Shown here piece by piece: positions 1-22,958 of a DNA stretch of 64,000 bases (position 1 is its first letter; each line of letters begins with the position of its first letter). The stretch covers positions 6,871,001 through 6,935,000 of the forward strand of contig NC_090796.1 in the NCBI RefSeq assembly GCF_040054535.1. Direction: 5' to 3'. This stretch comes from Antennarius striatus. Lineage: Eukaryota; Chordata; Actinopteri; Lophiiformes; Antennariidae. A program made the translations under genes and the position numbers. The notes below the pieces were generated by a model. It was not told the DNA's origin, did no database searches, and was given only the letters and a program-made list of their open reading frames with translations.

Positions 1-90
1 CTCATTTTCCTCTGTTTAAGCATCCGCAGACCTCCTCTTTGTTTCAAGTCTCTATCCATCCACAAAAAAGATCCACGATGTTGGCCAATG

Positions 91-2113
91 TCACCGGAAC
101 TCGTAGATGGCAGCACTGTGCTCGGGAACGTGGGTGAGGTTTAGTGACTGGTACCTGCAGTTAAACAATATAGTATATATTAGAATACGTACAAGAAGAC
201 AACAAGATATTACAAAGCACATTGGATACCTAATCCTTACCCAGCCTGTTTCATTGTATGTTCATGGAATGTTAAACTAAAAGCTGCTTTACTTGTAAGA
301 AACTCATATCTCCTTAAGTTTTAATACATATTTCTAAAAATCAAAACACTTACGACAGTGTAAAAGTAGTCCTGAGCTTATAACCCGGCAGTACAACCAA
401 ATTAATCAAATTCAAACTGTAGTTTCATCCATGTAAGGTTAGTTAGAAGTAGAGCTGTCCCATTCATCTGTTAATAATCTCAGCAACTCTAATGGAGAAA
501 TTAAAAACTGAGGGCACCTTGACAGAAGCAAATAGCTAGAATTTTTGCTGTTGACTCCCCAAACCTGATATTCTTAAAGCCATTCCCTCACAAGTCTGAT
601 GAAGTCGGATGAGTAATATAATAACTCAAACTCCCCTCACATTCAATAATGTTTAACTGTGTTACCATTCAGAGCTTCTGTGATAATAGTAGCCCTCGAT
701 CGTCGCTGTGGATTTCTGGAAGCAAATGTAGTAGAATCCAGCAAAAGACGCGCCGCTGATGTCTTTAATTGTATGATCAGGAACCAGAAACTGTTCCTGA
801 AGAAAACAGACATGATGAGAAATAGCAGCAGCTGCAGTTTAGAGGTGATTTACTACAACAAGAGGTCAGGCTCAATTTACAAACCTACCCTTACCTTCCA
901 CCTCATAAAAATATAGTCAGAGTTCTTCAGATCCTCATAGTCAAAATCATCAGAGTTAAATGTTTTGGCATACTGGTAGAAGGCCTGGAACTTGCCCTTG
1001 ACACAAAAAATAAGATTATTAGGTCATCGCTTAGAAGCCTGCAGTGGAGCACTTTGGTAGATTTAAATGAAAAATGCTTACCCAGTGCTTACGGTCTACA
1101 TCCTCATCTGCATCCCATTTCCGGGTGAGAAATGGACGCTTACTACTGATGATCTCTCCAGCGAAGAACGTAGTCAGAGTTGGATATTCCTGTGACAAAT
1201 CACAACACAGAAACATGTACATTGTTAAAGTGAGATTTACAGCCTGATTTGACAGTTGTATAACATGACATCCATAGACCATCAATGTATCTTGACAGGG
1301 CAGACATATGTTCAATTATATATGTTTCTGCCTTAATGAAGAAATTATTCACCTCTGTTAATCCTTTTATCTTCAGGTAGCCACACAGGTAGGAATCCTC
1401 CATGGTGACATGCTTAAGAAAGGAAACAGTAAACGCTATTAATGAAAAGAATTGCGGGGTTTTGAACATCCAAGTGGGGAATGCTGAGAAATAAATTTAT
1501 GGAATGAATATTATCTAATAACTTTTAATAGAAAATGGCAAGAAACGCCCAGGATTTTTAGAGTCTTCTGACAAATGCTGCCAAAAATTGTGAAATCACT
1601 AAGTTTTATTTCTGTAAACATCAAGAACAAAACTGTCACTTTCATTTGAATGGGTCGCAGGGGAATTGCTACGTTCACATCTAGTTATTCGAGATATTCA
1701 ATTTCAGGCCAGGGCTCATTGATTTTCCAGCTGTCAATCACCAGTCCGAACATTTGACAGATCACCAGCAGCCCCTGACAGCTCGACTGAATCAAGAAAT
1801 ATTCACTTCATTGTCCCACCTGCAAAACAACCTCCACGTCGTAAGAGTTCCCTTTGCTCTTCTGATGGCCCCTAAACTTGGAACCGCTGTACAGCAGCGA
1901 AGTGACAACACCAGGCTGGTGGGTGTTTATCGGTGGCGAGGGAATAAGCGAGGCCGAGGATGTGAAGGCCACGACATTTGAGTCGCAAAGGTATCCAGCG
2001 GGGACAGGCATGGCTCCCGCTTCGCTGGCTCGACACCCAACGTGGGGAATTGCCGTCTGGGCGCTGGATTCTGATGGCGTCTGCGAAGAAAGACAAAAGT
2101 GGTCCACCAACAT
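91..2113 (-). CDS. gid4: GID4, substrate receptor of the GID/CTLH E3 ubiquitin ligase (6 coding exons)
   Basis: GID4 binds Pro/N-degrons and presents substrates to the CTLH ubiquitin ligase in the cytosol and nucleus. Coding exons on the minus strand are 2113-1820, 1412-1353, 1189-1082, 996-895, 796-666 and 154-91. All have GT donors and AG acceptors, and the phases join to about 251 residues ending IYEFR-stop. Recognition rests on family-typical stretches: [17 protein letters not shown] and VEVVLQ in exon 1, [14 protein letters not shown] in exon 2, EYPTLTTFF and [14 protein letters not shown] in exon 3, AFYQYAK and FNSDDFDYE in exon 4, and the [10 protein letters not shown] end of exon 5. 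These build the single calycin-like beta-barrel. The start at 2113 gives the longest frame. An internal Met at 2011 (MPVPAG...) matches the position of a conserved MPV start in human GID4 and may be the main one. The 3' UTR runs off the left edge. It is head-to-head with atpaf2, as in human. Confidence 0.93.
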
Positions 2114-2632
2114 TCAACGCCCCCTATTCCTCCACGGTTCAGTTAACCGGGCTACAAGCTCCCAGAAAAGTAGCATCGGTGGACTTCGACGCAGCGCTGT
2201 GAGGCATCAGAATCCGTCTTTCACATTGGTCAAGTAAGTTCGGCCTTCTAACATGTTCAACGCTCATTGGCTGAACATGCGGAAGCCAAAAAAATGAACA
2301 ACTACCTGTAGTTTTTCCCTGTTGTGTAAAGCGTCGTAGAAGCACACATAGAACTACACTTCCCAAATACTAAAATCTCTACGAGACTGTTCGTCATGCG
2401 TAAGAAGGTCACACGCATGCTTTTGAACGAAGGAGATGCAAAATGAAAACTGAACACAACATGCGAAAATAAGTAGAAACATCGCGACTATAGTGGCAGC
2501 GCTTCGAGCATCGTTTTCATACGAATACTGTACAATAACTAGCCAGACCGATAGGGGAGAATGCACTTAATTTAGTGTGGTCCTAATCAGATAGCCTAGC
2601 TAAGACAGCTAGCTTTCCTAAACCCCTTCACT
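2114..2632. promoter_or_regulatory. Shared divergent promoter region between gid4 and atpaf2
   Basis: About 520 bp separate the outermost gid4 start codon (minus, 2113) from the atpaf2 start codon (plus, 2633). No other gene fits between, so both promoters and 5' UTRs must lie here. The same head-to-head pair exists in mammals, which suggests a conserved bidirectional promoter. I see no clear TATA box. The transcription starts themselves cannot be placed by eye. Confidence 0.55.
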
Positions 2633-5600
2633 ATGTTTAGGAGCCTTGTTAGATTCCAGAGTCTCTCAAGACAAACACATTCACTCAGTAAAGTGTACCA
2701 AAGAAGTCGGCACAATGAGTTAGGTTTGAAATATTCTACAGCCTCAACAGGTATGGTTTATTTTTATAACATCAATACATATCTATCAGTTTTCCATGCT
2801 GTTATTGTTAAGGCAATGTTTCCTGCTGTTTCCAGAACGAAAACGATTTTATCGAGATGTCAGTATATCACAAGGTGAAGGTAAGCATCAAGTGTCACTA
2901 GTCATTGGAATATGACAGTTATGCTATCACTCTGCAAGTGAAAGGTGACCCTCATCTGTGCTCCCCTCATTTATAGACAGTTCAAATGTAATGTGTTTGA
3001 TTAGGACACTAAAGGCTTATCTCTCTGTACCTCCATGTTTCTGTTATTTTTATTTTCTTGTAGGTGGCTTATTTGAGGTGAACCTGGACAGAAGGAAACT
3101 GAAAACTCCTGCAGGGAAACTGTTCACAGTACCAAATGAAGCCCTCGCTATCGCTGTGGCAACTGAATGGGATGCTCAAAGGGACACCCTGAAGTTCTAC
3201 TCAATGCACCTGGTATGGCCTTTGGTTGACAGTTTCTAATCCTATGGACAGATCTAGTTTGTTCCTGTATGCATGGCTGGAGGCAAAACATTTAACTACT
3301 ATTCAAATAAGTATCAGGGAAAAGGCACTGTTTATCAGAAGTTTGAGTAACCGGATCACATGAGAACAATTTGAATAATTTATTAATTTTTCTCAGGACA
3401 GAAAATGCAACTTGTTTTTGCTGTAGCAGTCTAAACGATTCAACCGCTTACTGACAGGTATCTCAAAAACGTTGTAGAAACCATTTTGCTTATTCACATG
3501 GGATGCATGTTCAGACACCAGCTTCAGACAGCATTCCAGAGGAATCTTAACCCATTCTTCATGGGTAAAAGTTTCCACTTCTGGAATGTTCATGCCAGCT
3601 AATAAATACTGTAGTATATTTTAACGTCTAAACTAAAAATTCTGTTTAAATAATTTTGCCATTATATATCTTTTTAATATTTTTAAGTGTACTCTATATG
3701 TTAAATGTAGAAATCTCTTCATGCTATGAAAAATACACGTCATGCTAATTGTAATGATAGTTGCAGATTTTGTGAGACTGAAAAATACTGGTTAATGACA
3801 GATTTTATTTAAAGTCAGCTGATTCTCAGAGGAAATATTATTGGTAATAATTTACCACAAAGGCTTGTCTTCGTTATATTGCTAGTTAAAGTCAATAAAA
3901 TAAAAATGTAACTAACAAACTGTTACTTTATTTGACTATTTTATCTTTCCTTGCAGACTACGTTGTGCTACACAGCACTGGACAATCCCTCCCAACGTAA
4001 CAAGGACCAAATGATCAATGCTGCCTTGAAGTTCCTGGAGACAGATACTGTCTGGTATGAAATAGTCTTCCTTACTGTGTAAAATAGTCTTCCTTACTGA
4101 TTTTAAGATATACTTAATTTATATTTAGTCCCTGACAAAAGTCTTGTTGTTTATCCAAGTTGTAGGAAGAACAATTAATAACTTGGCTTGTAGTTGATCA
4201 ATTTGAATCGCACACAAAAATAATGTGCAATAGAAATTATACTTTATTTTGAATGCACAAGCATGCTACAATAACATCAGAACATAAAGTCAAGCTTCCA
4301 TGGCCAAAATAATATCATGTATGACTCCCGTGAGCTTGGAGGACTGCATTCATCCGTCAGCGATGGCTCGAACAACTTGAATGAAGCCATGTGGAATAAC
4401 AAAGAAAACAGTGGTCTAGGACTCCCAAAGTTCAAGATTCTTTGGTTTCATTTTCCAAGCCTCTTTTTTTTCATCTTACCCTGGACGTACTCAATAATGT
4501 TCATGTCTGGTGACTGGCCTGGCCAATCCTGGAGAACCTTAACCACCTTCGCTATCAGGAACTTTCATGAGGAGCTTGAAGTATGAGAAGGAGTGCTATC
4601 TTGCTGAAGAATTTGGTGTTGTGGTTTGGAATATAATAGGCAGCAAGAATTTGCTGATAATTTGGGCTGTTGATTTTGCCATCCCTGCAGATCTCTCGCA
4701 CAGCCCATACAGGATGTAACCCTTCACTATGATTTTTCCTCCTCCAACATCGACTTTTCTGGGTAAATCTTGGGTCCATGCGGATCCCAACAGGTTTTCT
4801 GCATTGCTAGTGAAGATTAGGATGCATTTCATCATCAAAATTCACTGTCTGCCACTTTTTCACTGTCCTTCCTTTCTCCAAGCTTTGGGCTTTGACAAAT
4901 GCAACCTATTTCTTTAGGTGTCTTTTGTTTTATAGGGGTTTGTGAACACTAATTTGGCCATGGACACCACTGCATGAGAAAATTTGATAAACAGGGCTGA
5001 CCATGGACTGTCAAAGCAAGAAGTGTTCCTCTTAAACAGTTATATGATGGAGTCTGCCTGACCTGAACTTGTTATAAACTTCACCAGTTTCTTCAAACCT
5101 TTTTCTTACTTTCTCTGATTTTTTGGATACACTGAGGATGTGTTCCACCTCAGCAGCAGATTTGGTCCTCAGGCTCCTGATTTGGTATGTTGTGAGAGGT
5201 CAGGTTGCACTTCACATGAAGGTCTGGTGTGCTGGGGTTGTTTTTATACACACATTGAAATATTTTATTTACAGTATTTTTCACGGGTGAAGCTCTAATC
5301 TTTAACTAGTTGAATCATTCAAAAACATGAGAAGACTTTGTCCAAGCAAAGTCTGACCTTTCTCTGATAATTAAATGATAAATCTCATTGAATGATACAA
5401 GGTTTTATTTTGGTTTAATCATGATCTAGAATAATTTGCCTTTCATATAATCCATTTCTAACTGCAACTACATGTCAAGTTATCTTTTATGGTTCCTACA
5501 ATTAAGATAAACGACAAGACTTTTTTCAGGGACTGAATCATTCTTAACACAGGGCCTTTTAGTTGCCATGAGCATCAACTTTTTCTGTATTATGCATTTC

Positions 5601-7767
5601 CATATATGGTCTAAATTCATTTCCTGCAATACTCCACTAACTTAATATCGCATTTTTTGGCATTTAAATTCATTCAAAGACTGCAAAAGTTAGAGCTCAG
5701 CCTGCATGGTAGATATTAAATGTCTCTGTTCAGAGCCAAATGGCATCCTTTCAGTTAAAATCCATGTTTGCTGGCAAGACAAAAGAAAATCAAGTGTGAA
5801 TAGAAGAATTTAACAGACAATTTGTCATCTTTAAAATTTAAATTGTTTGTGTTTTGTGCAGTTACAGAGTAGATGAGCCCTACGGCTTGGTTGATCTGCA
5901 GAAGAATGAATGGGATCCTGTACTGCACTGGATTGAAAATAGGTACAGTAATCTCAGCATGAGCTTCTACCACAGCCATGGTAAATGTGATGTTCTTCAA
6001 GTCAGTCAAATGGCAGAAATGGTTCAAATAATACAAGCTGTTGTGTTGAAATTTACATTTTGTATTTTTACATTTTTGTATTCACTATTCACTATCACTA
6101 TTATCCCGTGCTTTTGTGTGTGAAGGAACAATAGACACACAATTTATTTTGGACCTCTACTTGAGAAAATCTAGTGATTACTTTTTGGGGGGTGTCAGTT
6201 GAAGTATATCCACTTAAAAAGTTTTATTTTCACCAGGAGACTCTTGTTACCTTTGATTGTTTATTGTGGTTGAGCCCTTGTAAGTGGCGAGTATGTGGAT
6301 GCAGAGCAGATGAGAGGGAGGAGGGATTCAGCTGCTACAAGACCATGAAGGTGGTAAAACTGGTTGTTTCTGAGAGGAAAAATGGTTGTTGTTGTGTAAA
6401 TAGTGGGACCGGCTGCTGTTAGTACAGGTGTACTTGATATGTTTAGTAGGCATGTCTGAATTATTACGTAACTGGCTGAATGCAGTTATTTGATTGTCAG
6501 AAACTGTTCTCTTCATCTATATAAAAAAACAACTGGATGAAACATAAATGTCATTTCCTTCACTACTTCCCCTTGATTTTCTACCCAGGTTTAAAAATTT
6601 TTTTAGATCTCTGTCCTGATTGTTTTAATTTCCTATAACTTCTTTGCAGATATAATGTCACAATTGGTTCTTCATCCAGTATTTTGGGTCCTGAAATCCC
6701 AGAAGCAACCAAAGACACTTTCCGGCAGCATCTGTATTCTTACAACTTATGGTCTCTGACAGGTATGAAATTACATATAGAAGAGTCTTAAATTTGGTTA
6801 TTGTATGCGCTGTAAACTGTAAAAATAAAAATAAAGCTATTGTGTGGATAAACATTTTTATCTGTGATTTTATAGTAAAAAGGCACCTATATATTTATTT
6901 TTCTGCAGGGCTTGAGTATGTGATCACACAGCTGAAGTCTGTTGTGTTGTCATTGGGGCTGATTGACAGACATCTGAGTGTGGAACAGGCTGTGCTGCTG
7001 TCCAGACTAGAGGAAGAATATCAGGTAGAAGAGTAGCCGAATCAATCAAGTTTAATCAATCAAGTTTTATTTATGTAGCGCTTAATCATGACAGCAGACA
7101 TTTCAAAGCGCTTTAACAGACAGAGAAACCCAACTGAACCCTCCAGAGCAAGCATAAGCGACAGTGGCGGGGAAACGAATATGTCTTCACCTCTTTTACT
7201 TTGTATTGCTTTATAATATTTCCTATAATAACCCCAAACGGAGATGATTTATCCTGTATTTTGTGATGAATTGCTTGGCTGCTTCTAAAAGAATGTCTAT
7301 CAGAAAGGTCTGGTCTGTGTTTGCGCTACATAGGGAATCATTGTTTCTTCAAGCAAGCTTTTATCTGCTTTTTATTTTATGGCACTTAGTTGTCACAAAA
7401 AACTCAGAAATTATAGCTTTTTAATGCATTTAGGAACATATAACCTAACCTCGAACAAGTCTGTGTACGATGGAAAGGAGTGAATCACTGGTTTGACCAA
7501 GGATGTTCTACAAATCCTTTATCTTGCACTGCTGCATGCAGTGTTGTCTGTACATAGAAACACAAAGGTTTGCTTGCTGCTTTTCCTGCAGACAATCTTA
7601 TTTTCTTCTCTATTTTTTCTTCCACACAGATTCGATGCTGGGGAAACGTTGAGTGGGCCCATGACTACGACACGTATGAGCTGAGAGCACGAACGGCTGC
7701 TGGAGCTCTTTTTGTTCACCTCTCATCTGAGAGTTCAACCGTCAAACGTAAACTCATGCAGGACTGA
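2633..7767 (+). CDS. atpaf2: ATPAF2 (ATP12 homologue), mitochondrial F1-ATPase assembly factor 2 (8 exons)
   Basis: ATPAF2 is a mitochondrial matrix chaperone that binds the F1 alpha subunit and prevents its aggregation before the alpha/beta hexamer forms. Exons are 2633-2750, 2836-2880, 3064-3212, 3957-4054, 5862-5942, 6650-6762, 6909-7024 and 7630-7767. All introns are GT-AG and the phases sum to 858 nt, or 285 aa, close to the human length of about 289. The N-terminus (MFRSLVRFQSLSRQTH...) is rich in Arg and Ser with no acidic residues for the first 28 positions, as expected for a mitochondrial presequence. Family stretches are VNLDRRKLKTPAGKLF and AIAVATEWDAQ in exon 3, YRVDEPYGLVDLQ and EWDPVLHWIE in exon 5, and WGNVEWAHDYDTYELR in exon 8. 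Intron 3 carries a transposase remnant, intron 4 a whole decayed Tc1-like element, and intron 7 a dispersed repeat. Confidence 0.95.
3390..3600 (-). mobile_element. Decayed Tc1/mariner-type transposase C-terminal fragment in atpaf2 intron 3
   Basis: The minus strand from 3593 to 3393 translates to a peptide beginning MNIPEVETFTHEEWVKIPLE, followed by CCLKLVSEHASHV. This resembles the C-terminal end of fish Tc1-like transposases, which usually carry an F-x-x-EEW-x-K-IP-x-E-x-C pattern followed by L-V. No terminal repeats or upstream catalytic part are visible in the 740-bp intron, so this is a fragment. Assignment is from motif memory only. Confidence 0.5.
4127..5534 (-). mobile_element. Decayed Tc1-like DNA transposon with inverted terminal repeats (atpaf2 intron 4)
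   Basis: The left end (4127-4202) starts AGTCCCTGACAAAAGTCTTG. The right end, read on the opposite strand from 5534, starts AGTCCCTGAAAAAAGTCTTG, and both continue with a GTTTATC...TTGTAGGAA block, so the termini form imperfect inverted repeats of roughly 75 bp. The 1.4-kb length is usual for Tc1-like elements. Minus-strand frames between about 4840 and 4490 hold broken transposase-like pieces, such as a KVDVGGGKI block and a DWPGQSPDMNIIEYV block, interrupted by stops and frameshifts. The element is therefore dead. It lies 72 bp after the exon 4 donor of atpaf2. Confidence 0.8.
7041..7175. repeat. Fragment of a common teleost dispersed repeat (GTTTTATTTATGTAGCGC type)
   Basis: The segment contains GTTTTATTTATGTAGCGC, then CAAAGCGCTTTAACAGACAG, then a CCAGAGCAAGCATAAGCGAC / AGTGGCGGGGAA block. 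This order is familiar from short interspersed repeats in many fish genomes. It starts 17 bp after the atpaf2 exon 7 donor, inside intron 7. The exact repeat family cannot be named without a repeat library. Confidence 0.55.
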
Positions 7768-9369
7768 GAGGGTTAAACTCTTATCCAAACTCTGCTCTCA
7801 AATTGACATACATGTCAACCGCCTCTGTTTATTTTTGGTTTGTACAATCTGGCAGACAAACACAACACACAGTCTGTTTAACAATTATGCCTGCTGTGTC
7901 TGTGGTATACTTTAGAGTCATCTCACTCCAGTAAAATATTGTTTGTATTTTTGCAGACACATTAGTGTTTCCTTTGCATTCGCAGTCATCTGTGACTTCA
8001 GGAGAATTCACAGATTTTCAAAGAATGATTACTTGTCATGTTGTCAGTCAGTCGTTGTTCTTCACACTTTCTTTTATGAGTAAAATTCCCTTATTCTAGA
8101 AAAGTGCATTTGCCATTCTAAAAGTACACATTTTGTAGTGCCAGCTGTATTTAGTAGTGGTGTACTGTGTATCAAAATATTCATTTGTAGTACTGCAACT
8201 CTTGCAGCCAAGTGTTTTCTGTGGTTGTGCTGTAAAACATCAAATACATATTTATCCCCATCTTGACTGCACGCTTCTGTTTTTACAAAAAAACGAAGTT
8301 TTAGGTAAAAATATGGACTGCACCCTGTCCAAATGTCATTTTCGTGTATGAACCTGAGATTTTATCACATCCCGCTTCAGAGTGGTGATGTAATTGTCAG
8401 CTCTTGTGTGTCAGTCCATTCATTAGACCACCTTCGCAACCGTTGCAGATAGAAAGATGAAACAAAAAGCGCATTACTCAGGCGGCAAAGGGGATGAAAA
8501 GGAGATGGTGACCTTGAGAAAAGTAGGTCAAGGTCAAATTTTAACTTTTGTACACTCAGGAACCGGATAATATAGTGTCAGTAAGATCACAGTTCAAAAC
8601 TACTGCTTTGATCTATGAAAGCAGGTCAGAGCACTAGCTTTGATCTTTGACCTATGCAAGTAGGTCATAAAATTTTGAATTCAAGGGTGTTGCGGGATGT
8701 TGCAGTCTCTGACTGCATTGGTTCTTGTTGCTATTTCATTTGACATGGTTTAAGATAGTTTAAAAAAAATATGCCATTAATTTTGTCTGTTCTTTCATCT
8801 ATTGGAAGCAATGCAAAATAAAACTTGTTGTGAATTTAAATTTAAACAAGGCAAATTATTTTGTCATTATGAATTAAATTATTGTTAATATTGGACGAGC
8901 ATTCCTTAGTCTTGCAGTCATAAAATACATACTGTATTTTACTTTTCTATGATACCTTTGGTGTCTTTTATAATGAGAAAATATTTGCCTTGTTTAAATT
9001 TTAATTCACAATACGTTTTATTTTGCATTGCTTCCAATAGATGAAAGACAAAATTAACAATGCAAAATAAAACTTATTGTGAATTAAAATTTAAACAAGG
9101 CAAATATTTTGTCATTATGAATTAAATTATTAATATTGGATGAGCATTCCTTAGTCTTGCAGTCATAAAATACATACTGTATTTTACTTTTCTATGCTAC
9201 CTTTGGTGTCTTTAACGATATCCCAACTCTCACGACAAATGTCGGAGCTGTCCAATCAAGATACGGGACTTGATATCCTCACCAATTACGTTGTTCAGTG
9301 GGCGGAACCTGCTGGACGTTTCCTGATGTTTCTTATCCCATGGACTGAGTTGTTTTCTTGTCGAGCAAG
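7768..9369. other. atpaf2 3' UTR and intergenic stretch up to tom1l2
   Basis: There is no coding exon between the atpaf2 stop and the tom1l2 start. The first part must hold the atpaf2 3' UTR. AATAAA motifs occur near 8817 and 9066, both inside the repeat described separately, so the true cleavage site is uncertain. A block at about 8440-8670 with several AGGTCA / TGACCT words (8527-8537, 8624-8630, 8649-8653, 8663-8668) may be a dispersed repeat or nuclear-receptor half-sites. The last 100 bp or so would hold the tom1l2 promoter and 5' UTR. DRC3, which sits between these two genes in human, is not seen. Confidence 0.6.
8777..9213. repeat. Foldback plus direct-repeat element upstream of tom1l2
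   Basis: Copy 1 (8811-8969) and copy 2 (9060-9213) are near-identical direct repeats that both begin ATGCAAAATAAAACTT and end CTTTGGTGTCTTTA. Between them, 8971-9057 is the reverse complement of about 8777-8866; for example TTTTGCATTGCTTCCAATAG pairs with CTATTGGAAGCAATGCAAAA. The arrangement is arm, unique core, inverted arm, then arm and core again. This fits a non-autonomous foldback (MITE-like) insertion with partial tandem duplication. It ends about 155 bp before the tom1l2 start codon. Confidence 0.8.
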
Positions 9370-20393
<11,024 letters not shown>

Positions 20394-22770
20394 ACCTCTC
20401 GCCATCGCCCCCGAGATCCTCAGCCTAAGACCCGACCAGCCGAGTAGCATCACCCACAGACAGACTGACCTGACACTAAAATACATCCACTTCCCTTTTT
20501 ACTCATCAAAACGCTATTTAGTTTAACAGTACAGAGCGTAATACAAGCTCTCCTTGTAAAAAGGGAATGATTAATATTAATTTCTCTGAAAGAAAGGGAA
20601 ACCAAACATATGGCCTGTTTCACTAACGCCACCTATCAATGGATCACAGGCGATGATCAGTGTCAGAGACTTTGAGGCAGCCTGCTTTTACCTTCTATAC
20701 ACATGAAGAAGCCCCGTCTGCTTGTTGTGGACTGCAGAGATTTGTGTCGCAGCTAAAAATGCTATGTTGAGTTTTGTAAAAGAGGCGTTCTTCTGTTCAT
20801 ATTCTGTACGTAATCATTTTCTTACCAAAAAGCCTGCATTAACAGCCCCAAATTTGATTTAGTTTCTTACAATTAAAGAAACCCCAGCAGAAAAACACGA
20901 AGGTTGCTATTTGAGAAAAAAAGACCATTATATGCAGAGGCAGTGAGCATACATACAATAATATTGTTTTGGTGTTTCTATTAGTCCTTTGGCAAGTTTG
21001 TCTAAGTTTAATTGTAAATCTGTAAATGACAAATGTCAAGTTTATTAGTCATGTGTATATTTAAGCAACATCTGTATGAAAGATTTAATGTAGTTTTTGA
21101 AAAGGGTTTTATCTTCCATCTGCTCTGACGCAGGGATGTACCTCACTGCATTTTTTTTTCCACAAGAAGAATGGAATAATTATTCATCTAACTTTTCACT
21201 GAAACTTATTTTAAACAGAAGAAGAAGGGAAATTATTTTTCTGAGTGACATATTTGCACACCCCACCCTAGTTTTACCTCCCTTTGAGTCAGATGTTTAA
21301 GATTCTTTGACAGATTGGACTGCAGCTTTTTGTTGGTCTCAAGAGATTATTATGCTGAGGTTTTATGAGCCAAAAGCTGCTTTCTGAATTTGTTTGGCAG
21401 GTTTCTTGTCTTAATTCCATCTGCTAAAAAACAAAAAACAAAAAAAACATGTAATTTTTTAAATGATCGTCATCATGCTGGATTCTTTGAGTCCCGAAAT
21501 TCTGGGTCAGATTCCCAAAACTGGTCGAAGTCGTGCTGTTTTACTTTCTGTAGGATTTAACTTTGTTTTTGCATTGATTGCGCTGTATGATTCCTATTCT
21601 TAAATCAGTTCCAAAGGACCAAATCTGAGCTTTCTCCCCGATGGGAAAGAGTCTGGTTAATTGGATTTGTTTGCACACAGTCCGGTCCTCCAAAAATGCA
21701 CTGCTTGATATCCTGAGATGTAATGAGAATATCAATATCACACTACAGAAGCTTTTTGCACATTGTCGTTGTGCATTTTTCATTTATTTCTTTCTGCTGA
21801 CATCTTAAAAGGCCTGACCTTTCAACACGACATTTGTTTTCGGAAATGAGCCGGCTGCAGACGTACCGCTACAAATGAGGTCTTTTTACTCTTTGACAAT
21901 AAAAGAAAGAAGAAAAAAAAAGCGCTCCGACAAGCTTACACAGTGACTGTTGCGTAACCTTTACACTTGCACTGTAAATCAACACTTAACCTGATGTAAT
22001 TAATGAGATGCTGGGAAATTTTTGAGTAGAATTAATTTATTTCTTCGGATGAGTATTTTGAATCATTTTATTGTACAAACGTTAAAAATGGGAAATGAAC
22101 TATATCTAGGAATGGAATGAGAGATGTTGGTGTGGGATTTAGTGATTTTTCTGGCTTTTGTTTATGGAGTTCAGCTTTTCCTTTTTATACATTGCTACTG
22201 GCTGATGTATTTTATTCGTCATGGGTGTTTATTTTTTCGGTTGAATGTGTGTAGCTCCTTTGTCCATCCTTTATTTGTAACTGGAAGGGAATTGCACCAT
22301 TTCTCCCATTTATGTCATGAAAGGTGCATCTTTTTTGATGACTTTTAGACCAAGCATCAAAGTTGCACATTTTGAAAGGGAAACTTCCCTGTTTCATCTC
22401 CTTGTTTTAATCTACTTGTGTTTGTGTATGAGCTGTTGTGTAAAGCGAATATGTTTAGTCTCAGTTGATTGGTTTTAAAAAAAAAAAAAGTTCAAATGTG
22501 TGTTCAAAAGAATCATGTTAATATTCTTTTTTGATGCCACCCGGGGTCAACCTGCTTTATATCGGTGTTAGCGCTGTCAGTGATTGGTAACTAAATCTCA
22601 GTCATTTCAAAATGGCAAGCAAAAAAATAAACTGTTGTCGAGAGATGGTGTTAGGAGGCCGTGCTGTGCGACTGCTACTTTCCCGTGTTGTCTCATCTCT
22701 TGTTTCTTTTTTTGTGTCGTTTGACTTGTGCATGAACTCTAATAAATCATAAGCAGATTGTCCGCATCCT
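20394..22770 (+). other. tom1l2: tom1l2 3' UTR with alternative poly(A) signals
   Basis: After the stop at 20391-20393 there is no further coding match for about 2.4 kb. The stretch is AT-rich with T- and A-runs typical of a long 3' UTR. AATAAA signals occur at about 21898, 22626 and 22741. The last is followed by a T-rich segment (22771-22800) and would give a UTR of about 2.35 kb. Which signals are used cannot be told from sequence. Confidence 0.6.
22741..22746 (+). terminator. Candidate distal poly(A) signal AATAAA for tom1l2
   Basis: AATAAA followed within 30-60 bp by a GT/T-rich stretch (about 22768-22800). It is the last such signal before the opposite-strand segments at 22959. Earlier signals at 21898 and 22626 are alternatives. 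Confidence 0.45.
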
Positions 22771-22958
22771 TGTTTCATTTAGTCTTATTTTTTTTGTCTG
22801 GATTCAAATCTTTTCTGCAGCTCCCAGCTGCCACTGCAGTCCTCTCCTCAGCATACCATCATCACCCTGGATCCTTCTTCAGATGCTAATGGCTGGAGCT
22901 GACCTGTAGTAAACCCTCAGCCTACCTTACCCCCCTTCATCCCCACCCCTTCCTCCTT

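Noticed and set aside
1878-2237. Plus-strand frames of 74-119 codons over gid4 exon 1
   Set aside because: They are antisense shadows of the GC-rich gid4 first exon, whose minus-strand protein is clearly conserved.
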